In this document: positions 44,755 through 52,923 of the stretch, in pieces
How the letters are laid out: each line of letters opens with the position of its first letter
Position numbering within the stretch: position 1 is the first letter of the stretch
Assembly: GCF_014705705.1 (NCBI RefSeq)
Contig: NZ_JACXLD010000003.1
Coordinates: forward strand, 186,001 to 250,000
Source: Spongiibacter pelagi
GTDB taxonomy: Bacteria; Pseudomonadota; Gammaproteobacteria; Pseudomonadales; Spongiibacteraceae
Direction: 5' to 3'
Length of the DNA: 64,000 bases
Program-made: the position numbers and the translations under genes
The notes under the pieces: model-generated
The model's database searches: none
Seen by the model: the letters and a program-made list of their open reading frames with translations, nothing else
What the model was told of the DNA's origin: nothing

Positions 44755-44900
44755 TCTAAATCATATAAGGAAGCAAGATAAAATACTAGGCCGCAACTAC
44801 CGCTCCGATGCGGACTTTTATTGGCGGCCCTGATAAAATGAAGCCCTTTCTCGACACGCTGAGATGTCGCTTCTCAGCTGCGCTTCCAAGAAGGTGGTAT

Positions 44901-45230
44901 ATGGACACAGTTGAAGTAATCAAACAACAAATTGAGAACAACCCGATCATCCTTTATATGAAGGGTTCACCTAATCAGCCCCAGTGCGGTTTTTCTGCGC
45001 GCGCCTCACAGGCGATGATGGGTTGTGGTGAGCGTTTCGCGTTTGTGGACATTCTGGCTAATCCAGAAATTCGCGCCAAGTTGCCCGAAATCGCAAACTG
45101 GCCAACCTTTCCCCAGTTGTGGATTCAGGGTGAGTTGATTGGTGGCTGCGACATCATTTGTGAAATGTATGAAAGCGGTGAATTGCTACCCTTGGTAAAA
45201 GAAGCGGCGGCTGCCAGCGCCGCCGAATAA
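44901..45230 (+). CDS. grxD: Monothiol glutaredoxin Grx4
   Basis: 109 residues from ATG 44901, with 'AAGGTGG' upstream and the family-typical start 'MDTVEVIKQQIENNPIILYM'. Monothiol active site 'CGFS' (Cys29-Ser32), 'WPTFPQLWIQGELIGGCDI' for glutathione binding. It carries and delivers [2Fe-2S] clusters and acts in iron homeostasis, with BolA as usual partner (not in this window). Alone on the plus strand, divergent from argD, and followed by a terminator. Confidence 0.96.
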   Translation: MDTVEVIKQQIENNPIILYMKGSPNQPQCGFSARASQAMMGCGERFAFVDILANPEIRAKLPEIANWPTFPQLWIQGELIGGCDIICEMYESGELLPLVKEAAAASAAE

Positions 45231-45249
45231 GCCCTACGGTTATACAGAA

Positions 45250-45281
45250 ACCGGCACCCGAAAGGGTCTGCCGGTTTTTTT
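45250..45281 (+). terminator. Rho-independent terminator of grxD
   Basis: ACCGGCA (45250-45256) and TGCCGGT (45269-45275) with an inner CCC/GGG extension around GAAA, followed by seven T. Confidence 0.92.
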
Positions 45282-45301
45282 GTGTCTTGCTTCAAAATAT
45301 A

Positions 45302-45317
45302 AATGATAAATGTTTTC
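45302..45317 (+). promoter_or_regulatory. Fur box-like site upstream of the porin operon
   Basis: AATGATAAATGTTTTC agrees with the last 16 positions of the 19-base Fur consensus at 12 positions and lies about 75 bases before the porin start, followed by an AT-rich stretch with -10-like sequence. This suggests iron repression of the porin/FMN/PepSY operon. The score is moderate and needs a matrix scan. Confidence 0.45.
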
Positions 45318-45391
45318 GTTTAGATTTAGATTTGATAGGATGCCGCGCAACTGTGGAATAAACACAGAAAAATGAGAATTAGGAGAGACCC

Positions 45392-46570
45392 ATGAGAGCC
45401 CCCTTTACTGCTGCTGTGCTGGCAGGCGCTGTGATTGCTGCACCATTGGCTATGGCTGAACAAGCCCCCAGTGCTGCTGAAATGTGGAAATTAATTCAAG
45501 AGCAACAACGTGAAATTGAACGCCTGAAGCAAGAGCAAAAGAACACCGACGCCAAAGTTGAAGCGACAGCCGATGCCGTTGAAAGCGGTGCGATGAGTAA
45601 TGGCTGGGCCAGTCGTGTGAGCTTGGGCGGTTACGGCGAACACCACTTTAATCACTTTAAAGACAAAGACGACAAGGTTGATGCTCATCGCTTTGTATTG
45701 TTCGTAGGCAACCAATTCAGCGATACCGTGCGCTTTTTCTCCGAGCTTGAAGTTGAACACGGCTTAGTGAAAGACACGGATGACGGGAGTGGTCCTGGCG
45801 AAGTTGAGCTAGAGCAAGCCTATATCCAGTGGGATTTTACACCAGGCCACAGCCTGACCATGGGGCAATTTTTGGTGCCCGTGGGGATTATCAATGAAAC
45901 CCATGAGCCAGATACCTTCTACGGCACTGAGCGCAACAACGTCGAGAAAGACATTATCCCTGCCACTTGGTGGGAAACCGGTGTGATGTTCAGTGGTGAG
46001 ATTCTTCCCGGCTTGAAATACAATGCCGCGCTGCACAGTGGTTTAGCGGCTGATCCCGGTGCGACCGTTCGCAGTGGTCGTCAGAAATCGGCCAATGCCA
46101 CCGCTGAAGATTTGGCCTACACCCTGCGCTTGGCTTATACCGGCGTAGCGGGCTTGGAAGTGGCTGCGACTGCGCATCATCAGCAGGATATTTCTCAAGG
46201 TGCAGCGGCGGATGGCGAGGCAAACTTGCTGGAAGCGCATATTCGCTACACCATTGCCAACCTGACACTGACGGCGTTGGCGGCAGAGTGGGATATCGAC
46301 GGTGCCGCGTTTGATACTGCGGGAACCGATGTGCAAGAGGGCGCATATTTAGAGGCGTCTTATAAAGTGACACCTAAGCTGGGCGTATTTGTGCGTCAGA
46401 GCGAATGGGATAATAAAGCGGGTAACTCCGTGGATACCGAGATCGAGCAGACCGATGTCGGTGTCAATTACTGGTTAACCCCCACCGTGGTATTAAAGGC
46501 AGACCTGACCGAGCAAGACGGTGCCAAGGATGATGATGCCTTTAATCTGGGAGTGGGCTGGAGCTTCTAA
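45392..46570 (+). CDS. Outer-membrane porin with N-terminal coiled coil
   Basis: 392 residues. Signal peptide ending 'LAMA', then a heptad-like helix 'MWKLIQEQQREIERLKQEQ' (trimer-forming periplasmic coiled coil), then a barrel beginning 'VSLGGYGEHHFNHF', rich in alternating strands ('YIQWDF', 'LTMGQFLVPVGIINE') and ending 'FNLGVGWSF' with terminal Phe. It resembles phosphate-selective/OprO-like porins in architecture. Substrate unknown. First gene of a three-gene operon with the flavinylated protein (2 bases between stop and next start) and PepSY protein; context suggests metal or iron-related transport. Confidence 0.88.
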   Translation: MRAPFTAAVLAGAVIAAPLAMAEQAPSAAEMWKLIQEQQREIERLKQEQKNTDAKVEATADAVESGAMSNGWASRVSLGGYGEHHFNHFKDKDDKVDAHRFVLFVGNQFSDTVRFFSELEVEHGLVKDTDDGSGPGEVELEQAYIQWDFTPGHSLTMGQFLVPVGIINETHEPDTFYGTERNNVEKDIIPATWWETGVMFSGEILPGLKYNAALHSGLAADPGATVRSGRQKSANATAEDLAYTLRLAYTGVAGLEVAATAHHQQDISQGAAADGEANLLEAHIRYTIANLTLTALAAEWDIDGAAFDTAGTDVQEGAYLEASYKVTPKLGVFVRQSEWDNKAGNSVDTEIEQTDVGVNYWLTPTVVLKADLTEQDGAKDDDAFNLGVGWSF

Positions 46571-46572
46571 AT

Positions 46573-47223
46573 TTGCAGTTGAATAGCCGCAATAAAGATA
46601 GCTGTCGCGAGCGTAAGTTCGCGGCAGTTTTTCTGTTTCTGGGAACGGTGTTTGTAAGCCTGATTTTCTCGGGCGTACTGTTCTCTGATTTTGCGCGCGC
46701 CGGTGGTGCGGCGGGTGAATATCTGAGCTTGCCGGATTTTCTGGAGCGGGCTTTTCCTGATCAGGAACCTTCGGCGGGTACGCTGTGGTTGGATGAAACC
46801 TTAAAGCAGCAAATTCGAGAGGATTACGGTCAGGCCTATCCCCGGTTGCGTATTCGCTATTGGCAGTCTGATAAGCGTACGGCTTGGGTGTTGGATGAAA
46901 TCGGTAAGGAGCAGCCCATTACCGTGGGTGTGGTGGTTGAAGACCGCAAAATAATTCAGCTATCTATTTTGACCTTCCGCGAAAGCCGTGGCTGGGAAGT
47001 GCGCCATCCGTTTTTTACTCGCCAATTTGATCGCTTGGGTTTAGATGGTAGTCAGCGTCTTAGTGGTCATATCGACAGTATTACTGGTGCGACCCTCTCG
47101 GTGCGTGCAGTGAGTAAAGTCGCGCGTCTGGCGCTGTTATTTGATCAATCCTTGACTAGTGAAGAACTGACTAGCGAAGAACTGGCTGTTGAAAGCACGG
47201 CTCTTGAAGGGAGCGCGCCCTAA
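46573..47223 (+). CDS. FMN-binding domain protein with ApbE-type flavinylation motif
   Basis: 216 residues. One N-terminal membrane anchor ('FAAVFLFLGTVFVSLIFSGVLF'), then an extracytoplasmic FMN_bind domain. 'DSITGATLS' (Asp168-Ser176) fits the flavinylation motif D-x-x-[S/T]-G-A-[S/T], so FMN is probably bound covalently to Thr174 by ApbE. The start is TTG 46573, two bases after the porin stop; no ATG is available before the membrane anchor. The next gene overlaps the stop codon by one base. It would pass electrons in the periplasm, probably from or to the PepSY protein. The C-terminal tail repeats 'SEEL-T-SEEL'. Confidence 0.83.
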   Translation: MQLNSRNKDSCRERKFAAVFLFLGTVFVSLIFSGVLFSDFARAGGAAGEYLSLPDFLERAFPDQEPSAGTLWLDETLKQQIREDYGQAYPRLRIRYWQSDKRTAWVLDEIGKEQPITVGVVVEDRKIIQLSILTFRESRGWEVRHPFFTRQFDRLGLDGSQRLSGHIDSITGATLSVRAVSKVARLALLFDQSLTSEELTSEELAVESTALEGSAP

Positions 47224-47978
47224 TGCATCGGGTTTTGCGCCGTTTTATGCTCACCTGGCACCGCCGTGTTGGGGTGTTGCTTATTGGCTTTGTTGCCATG
47301 TGGGTGGTTACCGGCATCTCCCTAAATCACAGTGAGTCCTTTCAGCTCGACCAGCGTTTTGTGCAGTCGCCTTGGTTACTCAAGCAATATGGTATTGAGA
47401 CACCAGAAATAAAAAGTTTTGAGGTCGGCAAGCCTATTGTGAACGGTATTGGCCGGTCGATTTATCTCGACAACAAGCTGCTGTACTCCTGTGATGGTGA
47501 ATTGAAGTCTGCCTTGGCGATAGCTGATGGTTTAGCCGTACTGTGTGGTAATACCTTATCGTTGTTTCAAGTTGATCCGCTGACGTTTGATGCGGCGCTA
47601 CTTGACGAAATCACGCCCACGCTAGGGCTGCCAGAGGCGAGTACCGGTTTGGCGTTGGCCGGAGAGCAGTTGTGGGTCATTGCTGATCGGGCCTATCGTT
47701 TTGATGCGCTGGCTTTTCAATTTACCGCCGCTGACTTGCCTGAGGCAGGCTTGAGCTACCCCAAATCTGTTGCGACGTCTGATAGTGTAAAAACCACGTT
47801 ATTGGCAGAGTATCGTGGTGAGGGCATTAATCTTGAGCGGGTTTTGCTAGACCTTCACAGTGGTCGTTTGTTTGGCACTGTTGGCGTGTTGCTGGTCGAT
47901 CTTGCCGCCCTGTGTCTGCTGGCAATTGCGGGGGCGGGCGTCTGGATTTGGATTACCAAGCCCGGCCGCTGGCGTTGA
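47223..47978 (+). CDS. PepSY-type transmembrane protein, putative inner-membrane redox component
   Basis: 251 residues. N-terminal membrane helix 'WHRRVGVLLIGFVAMWVVTGISLNH' with His13 and His36 as possible haem ligands, a periplasmic domain, and C-terminal 'VLLDLHSGRLFG' followed by helix 'LLVDLAALCLLAIAGAGVWIWI'. This is the PepSY-associated TM arrangement, found in iron/siderophore reductases (FpvG-like) and flavin-based electron transfer systems. It overlaps the flavinylated protein gene by one base (stop TAA with ATG). I infer that it carries electrons across the inner membrane to the FMN protein, for example for ferric reduction. Confidence 0.82.
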   Translation: MHRVLRRFMLTWHRRVGVLLIGFVAMWVVTGISLNHSESFQLDQRFVQSPWLLKQYGIETPEIKSFEVGKPIVNGIGRSIYLDNKLLYSCDGELKSALAIADGLAVLCGNTLSLFQVDPLTFDAALLDEITPTLGLPEASTGLALAGEQLWVIADRAYRFDALAFQFTAADLPEAGLSYPKSVATSDSVKTTLLAEYRGEGINLERVLLDLHSGRLFGTVGVLLVDLAALCLLAIAGAGVWIWITKPGRWR

Positions 47979-48074
47979 CCGAGAGCGTTTAATACCCCGT
48001 CAAGCCGGTCAATGGCTTGGTTCAATTCCACTGCTATGTTTTGGCTACTGATTCCCCTACAAAAAGGCAGTGCC

Positions 48075-48539
48075 ATGAATACCGTGCTCAATACCTGGCA
48101 GAAACTCTCCGGCAAACCCGCCGGCAAAATGCTGTTCTCTAAAGCCGTTTCCTTTAAAACCCCGTATTTTTCTAGCATTAGTCCACGCTGGGAAGTGTTA
48201 GAAGCGGGGCGTGGTGTGGTCACTATGCGCGACACCCGGCGAGTGCATAACCATTTGGGCGGCGTACACGCAATTGCGCTGTGTAATTTGGCCGAGGCGG
48301 CAGCGGGTTTAACGGCTGAAGTGTCTATGCCTGACGGTATGCGCTGGATTCCTGCGGGTATGCAGGTGCGTTATTTGGCCGCCGCTAAAGGCAAAATGAC
48401 CGCCCATGCCAGCATGCGCGAGATAGTTGTTGGTGAAAAATCAGAAGTGCCGGTGGCGGTAGAGGTGAAAAACCAGGCGGGTGAAATTGTGTTTACCGCC
48501 AGTATAGATATGTATGTTTCTCCTAAAAAAGCACGTTAG
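48075..48539 (+). CDS. DUF4442 hotdog-fold thioesterase-like protein
   Basis: 154 residues from ATG 48075, with 'AAGGCAG' upstream. 'VHNHLGGVHAIALCNLAEAAAGL' and 'RYLAAAKGKMTAHASM' are typical of DUF4442/YiiD-like acyl-CoA thioesterases of the hotdog fold. The substrate acyl-CoA is unknown. It lies 96 bases after the PepSY gene on the same strand, but its function is unlike the operon; it may be separately expressed. Confidence 0.82.
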   Translation: MNTVLNTWQKLSGKPAGKMLFSKAVSFKTPYFSSISPRWEVLEAGRGVVTMRDTRRVHNHLGGVHAIALCNLAEAAAGLTAEVSMPDGMRWIPAGMQVRYLAAAKGKMTAHASMREIVVGEKSEVPVAVEVKNQAGEIVFTASIDMYVSPKKAR

Positions 48540-48550
48540 ATCAGCCATAA

Positions 48551-48579
48551 AAAAGCCCGGTACTGATGACCGGGCTTTT
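48551..48579. terminator. Bidirectional Rho-independent terminator
   Basis: AAAAGCCCGGT (48551-48561) and ACCGGGCTTTT (48569-48579), loop ACTGATG. It ends the convergent thioesterase and bfd genes. Confidence 0.92.
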
Positions 48580-48616
48580 TGTTTTCTAACTGTCTAGTTG
48601 CTTGCTAGTTAAGCGC

Positions 48617-48814
48617 TTAGGCTACCGCATAACAGAGATCGGGATTGTAATTGCCCAGATGCTCGTCGAAGATTTCCCGCGCCATGGTGCCACATTTGCC
48701 GCAAGAACTGGCTAATTCCAATTGCTGACGTAACTCACGAAAGCTGCTCACGCCGTTATCAACGGCATCGCGGATTTGTGTGTCAGTAATTCCTTTGCAG
48801 ATACAGACGTACAT
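48617..48814 (-). CDS. bfd: Bacterioferritin-associated ferredoxin
   Basis: 65 residues, the normal size. The start is ATG 48814, giving the family N-terminus 'MYVCICKGITD'. Cys4, Cys6, Cys38 and Cys41 ('SSCGKCG') bind a [2Fe-2S] cluster. Bfd donates electrons to bacterioferritin B to mobilise stored iron. The bfrB gene, adjacent in pseudomonads, is absent from this window. A Fur box candidate covers 48875-48893 upstream, in keeping with induction under iron starvation. Confidence 0.95.
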   Translation of the reverse strand: MYVCICKGITDTQIRDAVDNGVSSFRELRQQLELASSCGKCGTMAREIFDEHLGNYNPDLCYAVA

Positions 48815-48874
48815 CAATTCAATCTCAATAATGGTAAGCGCGTCGGGGCGACTTGTCTTATTGGTAAAGTTAAT

Positions 48875-48893
48875 TGAAATGATAACCGTTGTC
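48875..48893 (-). promoter_or_regulatory. Fur box candidate upstream of bfd
   Basis: The core AATGATAACCGTTGTC (48878-48893) matches the Fur consensus at 13 of 16 positions (13 of 19 for the full box). It sits 61-79 bases ahead of the bfd start codon. Confidence 0.65.
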
Positions 48894-48982
48894 AATTAAG
48901 AATGAGTAAGATTTGTGCTTATACTGTTAATTGCAGAAGCCGGCGGCACGGTTGCGGATAAAAATTGCTTGCATAGGCAGTG

Positions 48983-49003
48983 ATTATCAACCTGATTGGT
49001 AAT
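48983..49003. promoter_or_regulatory. Palindrome upstream of peroxiredoxin
   Basis: ATTATCAA-N5-TTGGTAAT with 7 of 8 arm positions paired, 109 bases before the peroxiredoxin ATG. The size and shape suit a LysR-type site such as OxyR, but the full OxyR consensus is not evident. No gene lies between the bfd start codon and 49112. Confidence 0.4.
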
Positions 49004-49111
49004 TCCAACTGGAGTCTGCCGGCGCCCTGTGTAATATTGCTGATCCTAAATTTTTAGTTTTCGTTTCTGGCGCGGTAACGCGCTAATCAATAACCACTTG
49101 GAGGTTTTAAC

Positions 49112-49714
49112 ATGGGTGTATTAGTAGGTAAGCCAGCTCCCGATTTCACTTGCGCGGCAGTTCTGGGTAACGGTGAGATTGTTGATAGCTATACCTTGAG
49201 CGACGCAATCAAAGGTAAATACGGCCTGCTGTTCTTCTACCCGCTGGACTTCACTTTCGTATGTCCTTCCGAGCTGATCGCTCTGGACCACCGCATGGAC
49301 AAATTCCGTGAGCTGGGCGTAGAAGTGATTTCTGTTTCTATCGATTCACAATTCACTCACAACGCATGGCGCAACACTGCCATCAAAGATGGCGGTATCG
49401 GTCCTGTGACTTACACCATGGCAGCTGACGTACGTCACGACATTTGCCGTGCCTACGACGTAGAAGCTGAAGGCGGCGTGGCTTTCCGTGGCGCGTTCCT
49501 GATCGACAAAGAAGGCGTAGTTCGCTCACAACTGGTTAACGACCTGCCACTGGGCCGTAACGTAGACGAACTGGTTCGTCTGGTTGAAGCACTGCAATTC
49601 CACGAAGAGCACGGCGAAGTTTGCCCAGCTGGTTGGAACAAAGGCGACAAAGGTATGGATGCATCACCAACAGGTGTTGCGGCTTACCTGTCTGAGAATT
49701 CAGACAAGCTGTAA
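49112..49714 (+). CDS. Typical 2-Cys peroxiredoxin (AhpC/TSA family)
   Basis: 200 residues. Reduces hydrogen peroxide and organic peroxides. Peroxidatic Cys51 in 'PLDFTFVCPSE', resolving Cys171 in 'GEVCPAGW', and the catalytic Arg region 'RGAFLIDKEGVVRS'. ATG 49112 with 'GGAGG' eight bases ahead. It is next to bfd as in P. aeruginosa (where the order is peroxiredoxin, bfd, bfrB) and near sodB, forming an oxidative-stress/iron block. The terminator is at 49757-49790. Confidence 0.96.
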   Translation: MGVLVGKPAPDFTCAAVLGNGEIVDSYTLSDAIKGKYGLLFFYPLDFTFVCPSELIALDHRMDKFRELGVEVISVSIDSQFTHNAWRNTAIKDGGIGPVTYTMAADVRHDICRAYDVEAEGGVAFRGAFLIDKEGVVRSQLVNDLPLGRNVDELVRLVEALQFHEEHGEVCPAGWNKGDKGMDASPTGVAAYLSENSDKL

Positions 49715-49756
49715 TTGGTTTGGCGGTTATGGCCGCCAGATAGCCAGTTGAAAGAG

Positions 49757-49790
49757 GCCCAATTGCCGAGAGGTAATTGGGCTTTTTTTT
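49757..49790 (+). terminator. Rho-independent terminator of the peroxiredoxin gene
   Basis: GCCCAATT (49757-49764) and AATTGGGC (49775-49782), followed by eight T. Confidence 0.93.
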
Positions 49791-50362
49791 GTCCTGAGCG
49801 GACAGCAGAGAATTGTTTTCGCCCCGAGGGGCGGCATAATAATGGTTTTCGCCCTTCTTGGGCGACTTCATTTTCTTTTAAAAGAAAACGAAGCAAAAGA
49901 AACCTTCCCCGCTCACTCGGCCTACGGCTACCCTCACTTCTTAAAATTCAATGAAACGCTGCGGAACTCTCTCCGGCCCAAATAAAGACTTGGGCCTCCG
50001 TTCAAACAGTCCTCGCGAACCCCTTTCATTGAATTTCTACGATGTTCGGCGAGTTCGGACGGGGTTTGGGGTGGCACCGATCACCCCCTTCAGGGCCGTC
50101 GAGCACTGAAGAATCTGAACGGAAATAGCGCGAGGACTGTTTGAACGGAGCGTTAGCGAAGAGAGTTCCGCAGCGCCCGTTCAGGTTCAAAGCGCGCAGA
50201 GTACCGATGGCGCTGTTTGCCATCGGCGGCAATGCGGGGCGTGTTTTCTTGCTTACTTCTTTTTCACGAAAAAAGAAGTAAGTCGCCCAAGAAGGGCGAA
50301 ACCCATTCTTTGCCGTCCCGCCGGGACAAAAAATTCTTAAGCCGTCCCGCTTAGGGCAAAAA
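49791..50362. repeat. Long imperfect inverted repeat element between peroxiredoxin and sodB
   Basis: Two copies of a roughly 250-base sequence face each other. Matching blocks: 49848-49868 with 50280-50300 (21 bases, contains TTCGCCCTTCTTGGGCGAC), 49957-49972 with 50160-50175 (16 bases, CGCTGCGGAACTCTCT), and 49996-50017 with 50129-50150 (22 bases, perfect). Each copy begins right after the T-run of its neighbouring gene's terminator and starts with a series of small hairpins (left: GTCCTGAGCGGAC, CGCCCCGAGGGGCG, CGCCCTTCTTGGGCG). Short open frames inside on both strands show no protein-family features. It looks like a dispersed, structured non-coding repeat. I find no transposase or clear target duplication. 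Confidence 0.75.
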
Positions 50363-50385
50363 AAAGCCCCACCGAAGTGAGGCTC
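50357..50385 (-). terminator. Rho-independent terminator of sodB
   Basis: On the minus strand AGCCTCAC, TTCG, GTGGGGCT (50365-50384) followed by eight T; the stem has one mismatch. Confidence 0.88.
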
Positions 50386-50440
50386 TTTATCATGCTTTCG
50401 GCGTGGAGCACGCCAAAGGCACCGAACGTTGGCGCCGGAC

Positions 50441-51025
50441 TTAAGCCGCGAAGTTGGCCGCTGCAAATTCCCAGTTCACCAGATTCCAGAAGGCTTCCAG
50501 GTACTTAGGACGGGCATTGCGGTAGTCGATGTAGTAGGCGTGTTCCCATACGTCGGCGGTGAACAGTGGCGTTTGACCGTCGCGAGCGATTGGGGTGTCG
50601 GCGTCGTCGGTGTTGACGATTTCCAGGCTGCCATCGCTGTTTTTCACCAGCCAAGTCCAGCCAGAACCGAAGTTGCCAACGGCTTTTGCATTGAAGGCGG
50701 TTTTGAATTCTTCAAAAGAGCCGAATGCGCTGTCGATCGCTGCGGCCAAGTCGCCAGCAGGTGCGCCGCCACCATTGGGGCTGAGGCTGTTCCAGTAGAA
50801 GGTGTGGTTCCAAACCTGAGCAGCTTGGTTGAACAGCACGCCGCTAGAGGTTTTGATGATTTCTTCCAGAGTTTTGCCTTCAAACTCGCTACCGGGAACC
50901 AGTTCGTTCAGTTTAACCAGGTAGGCGTTGTGGTGTTTACCGTGGTGGAAATCCAGCGTCTCGGCAGAGATGTGGGGTTCCAGTGCAGATTTGTCGTAAG
51001 GCAGGGCTGGTAATTCAAAAGCCAT
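50441..51025 (-). CDS. sodB: Superoxide dismutase, Fe type
   Basis: 194 residues. Metal ligands His27, His74 ('QVWNHTFYWNSL'), Asp158 and His162 ('DVWEHAYYIDYRN'); Gln70 in 'FNQAAQVWNH' is the FeSOD-type second-sphere residue. Converts superoxide to peroxide and oxygen in the cytoplasm. Start ATG 51025 with 'GGAGGA' upstream. It is followed by a terminator and the inverted repeat element. Confidence 0.97.
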   Translation of the reverse strand: MAFELPALPYDKSALEPHISAETLDFHHGKHHNAYLVKLNELVPGSEFEGKTLEEIIKTSSGVLFNQAAQVWNHTFYWNSLSPNGGGAPAGDLAAAIDSAFGSFEEFKTAFNAKAVGNFGSGWTWLVKNSDGSLEIVNTDDADTPIARDGQTPLFTADVWEHAYYIDYRNARPKYLEAFWNLVNWEFAAANFAA

Positions 51026-51105
51026 TGCTATCCTCCAGGCTTGATGGGGTTAAAGGTGTTGGGGTTAATCCCCTTATGGTTTGTTACTGCAAATAGTTGA
51101 TGCGC

Positions 51106-51744
51106 TTATAGCCAGCGCCAGCCGCCGAGGTCTTGCCAGCGGTTGACGATTTGGCAGAACAGTTCGGCGGTTTTGTTGGCGTCGTAGGCCGCGCTGTGCG
51201 CCGCGCTGTTATCAAACTCGATTTCAGCAATCTGACAGGCGCGCGCCAAGACGGTATGCCCATAGGCTAGCCCGGACAGGGTGGCGGTGTCCATCACTGA
51301 AAAGGGGTGAAACGGATTTCGTTTAATTCCGCAGCGGTTGACGGCGGCCATCATAAAGCCAAGGTCAAAGTGGGCATTGTGCCCAACCAGTACCGCACGG
51401 GTGCAGTCATAGGCTTTCACTTGCTGGCGAATTTTCTTTAGCAATTCGCCGATTGCGGTAATTTCTTTCTGAGCGCCGCGCGCGGGATCGTAGGGATCAA
51501 TGCCGGTAAATTCCAGCGCAGAAGGATCGAGATTGGCGCCTTCAAAGGGCTCGATGTGGTAACTCAGGGTTTCGTCAGGTTCGAGTTGACCGGCATCGTC
51601 CATCCGCAGAAGCGTGGCGGCAACTTCCAAAATGGCATCGGTTTGGTTGTTAAAGCCGCCGGTTTCAACATCGATCACCACCGGCAAAAAGCCGCGAAAA
51701 CGCTGGGCGATCATGCTTTTGCTATTGTCCAGTTCAACCACCAT
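51106..51744 (-). CDS. rnt: Ribonuclease T
   Basis: 212 residues. DEDDh exoribonuclease trimming 3' ends of tRNA and 5S/23S rRNA. Exo I '[19 protein letters not shown]', Exo II '[14 protein letters not shown]', Exo III '[14 protein letters not shown]'. ATG 51744 is fused to the pyrC stop (TAATG), so translation is coupled. Another in-frame start upstream would sit inside pyrC. The pyrC-rnt pair is also adjacent in pseudomonads. Confidence 0.96.
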   Translation of the reverse strand: MVVELDNSKSMIAQRFRGFLPVVIDVETGGFNNQTDAILEVAATLLRMDDAGQLEPDETLSYHIEPFEGANLDPSALEFTGIDPYDPARGAQKEITAIGELLKKIRQQVKAYDCTRAVLVGHNAHFDLGFMMAAVNRCGIKRNPFHPFSVMDTATLSGLAYGHTVLARACQIAEIEFDNSAAHSAAYDANKTAELFCQIVNRWQDLGGWRWL

Positions 51745-52778
51745 TAGACAACCTGCCAATGCAGTGTTTCGCCGGCGCGCAAGGGGCGAAGTACGTCATC
51801 GCCCAAGGGCAGTTGTTCAGCAACTTGCCAAGCGGTTTTGCTCAGAGTGATGGTGTCGGTGTTGCGCGGCAAACCGTAAAAGTCTGGGCCGTAAAAGCTG
51901 GCAAAGGCTTCGAGTTTATCTAACGCGTTGGCTTGCTCAAAGGCTTCGGCATACAGCTCGATAGCGGCGTGAGCGGTATAGCAGCCGGCGCAGCCACAGC
52001 TGGTTTCTTTTTTACTTTGAATATGCGGCGCGGAATCGGTGCCCAAGAAAAATTTGGGGCTACCGGAGGTAGCGGCGGCAATCAGGGCTTGCTGGTGTGT
52101 GTTGCGCTTCAAAATTGGCAAGCAGTAGTAATGGGGGCGAATGCCACCGGCCAGCATGTGATTGCGGTTATACAGCAAGTGATGGGCGGTGATAGTTGCA
52201 GCAACATTGCTGGGTGAATCGCTGACAAAAGCGGCAGCGTCAGCCGTGGTGATATGCTCCAGCACAACTTTCAATGCAGGAAAGCGACTCACGATAGGAC
52301 GCAGGTGGCGATCAATAAACGCCGCTTCGCGGTCGAAAATATCAATCTCAGCATCGGTAACTTCGCCGTGAACCAGCAGCGGCAGCTTGTGCTCTTCCAT
52401 GGCAGCGAGTACCGGCGATAATTTTTCAATATCGGTAACGCCAGAATCGGAGTTGGTGGTGGCGCCAGCGGGATAGAGTTTGCAGGCGTAAACCAAACCA
52501 GACTGTGCCGCTTCGGCAATGTCTGCCGGGCTGGTGTTGTCGGTGAGATACAGCACCATCAGCGGCTGAAAGTGGGTATTACTTGCGGGAATTTCAGCGC
52601 TGATACGGCCGTGATAGGCCTTGGCTTCAGATAAATTGCGAATCGGCGGCGTGAGATTCGGCATTACGATTACCCGGCCAAAATAGCGGCTGGCATCGCC
52701 GACGGTGTGTTTCAGGGCCAGTCCATCGCGAAGGTGGATGTGCCAGTCATCGGGGCGAGTAATGTCTAGGGTTTGCAT
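51744..52778 (-). CDS. pyrC: Dihydroorotase
   Basis: 344 residues, cyclises carbamoyl aspartate in pyrimidine synthesis. '[10 protein letters not shown]' (two zinc-binding His), carboxylated Lys in '[12 protein letters not shown]', 'LLVHGEV', 'LEHITTADA' and 'FLGTDSAPH' (catalytic Asp). This is the E. coli PyrC (class II) type. Start ATG 52778. Its stop overlaps the rnt start. Confidence 0.97.
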   Translation of the reverse strand: MQTLDITRPDDWHIHLRDGLALKHTVGDASRYFGRVIVMPNLTPPIRNLSEAKAYHGRISAEIPASNTHFQPLMVLYLTDNTSPADIAEAAQSGLVYACKLYPAGATTNSDSGVTDIEKLSPVLAAMEEHKLPLLVHGEVTDAEIDIFDREAAFIDRHLRPIVSRFPALKVVLEHITTADAAAFVSDSPSNVAATITAHHLLYNRNHMLAGGIRPHYYCLPILKRNTHQQALIAAATSGSPKFFLGTDSAPHIQSKKETSCGCAGCYTAHAAIELYAEAFEQANALDKLEAFASFYGPDFYGLPRNTDTITLSKTAWQVAEQLPLGDDVLRPLRAGETLHWQVV

Positions 52779-52856
52779 GAGAAAGCCTTGTTGAATTCAG
52801 GCTGAATGCTACAGGAATCAGGGGTTTGATTAAAGCTGGGGGCGTGTCTGTACCAA

Positions 52857-52893
52857 GAAAAAAAAGGCCCATTGCGGAGGAGGGGACAATGGG
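52857..52893 (-). terminator. Rho-independent terminator of the ComEA-like gene
   Basis: GCCCATTG (52866-52873) and CAATGGGC (52886-52893) with a 12-base loop and, on the minus strand, a T-run (complement of A52858-A52864). Confidence 0.8.
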
Positions 52894-52923
52894 CTGGAGG
52901 AAGGGGGGAGTTATTTTTGGGTG

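Noticed and set aside
49536-50466. Short open frames (about 70-146 residues) across the repeat element
   Set aside because: They run through hairpins, terminators and both repeat copies on both strands, lack ribosome binding sites, and are best explained by repeat composition.
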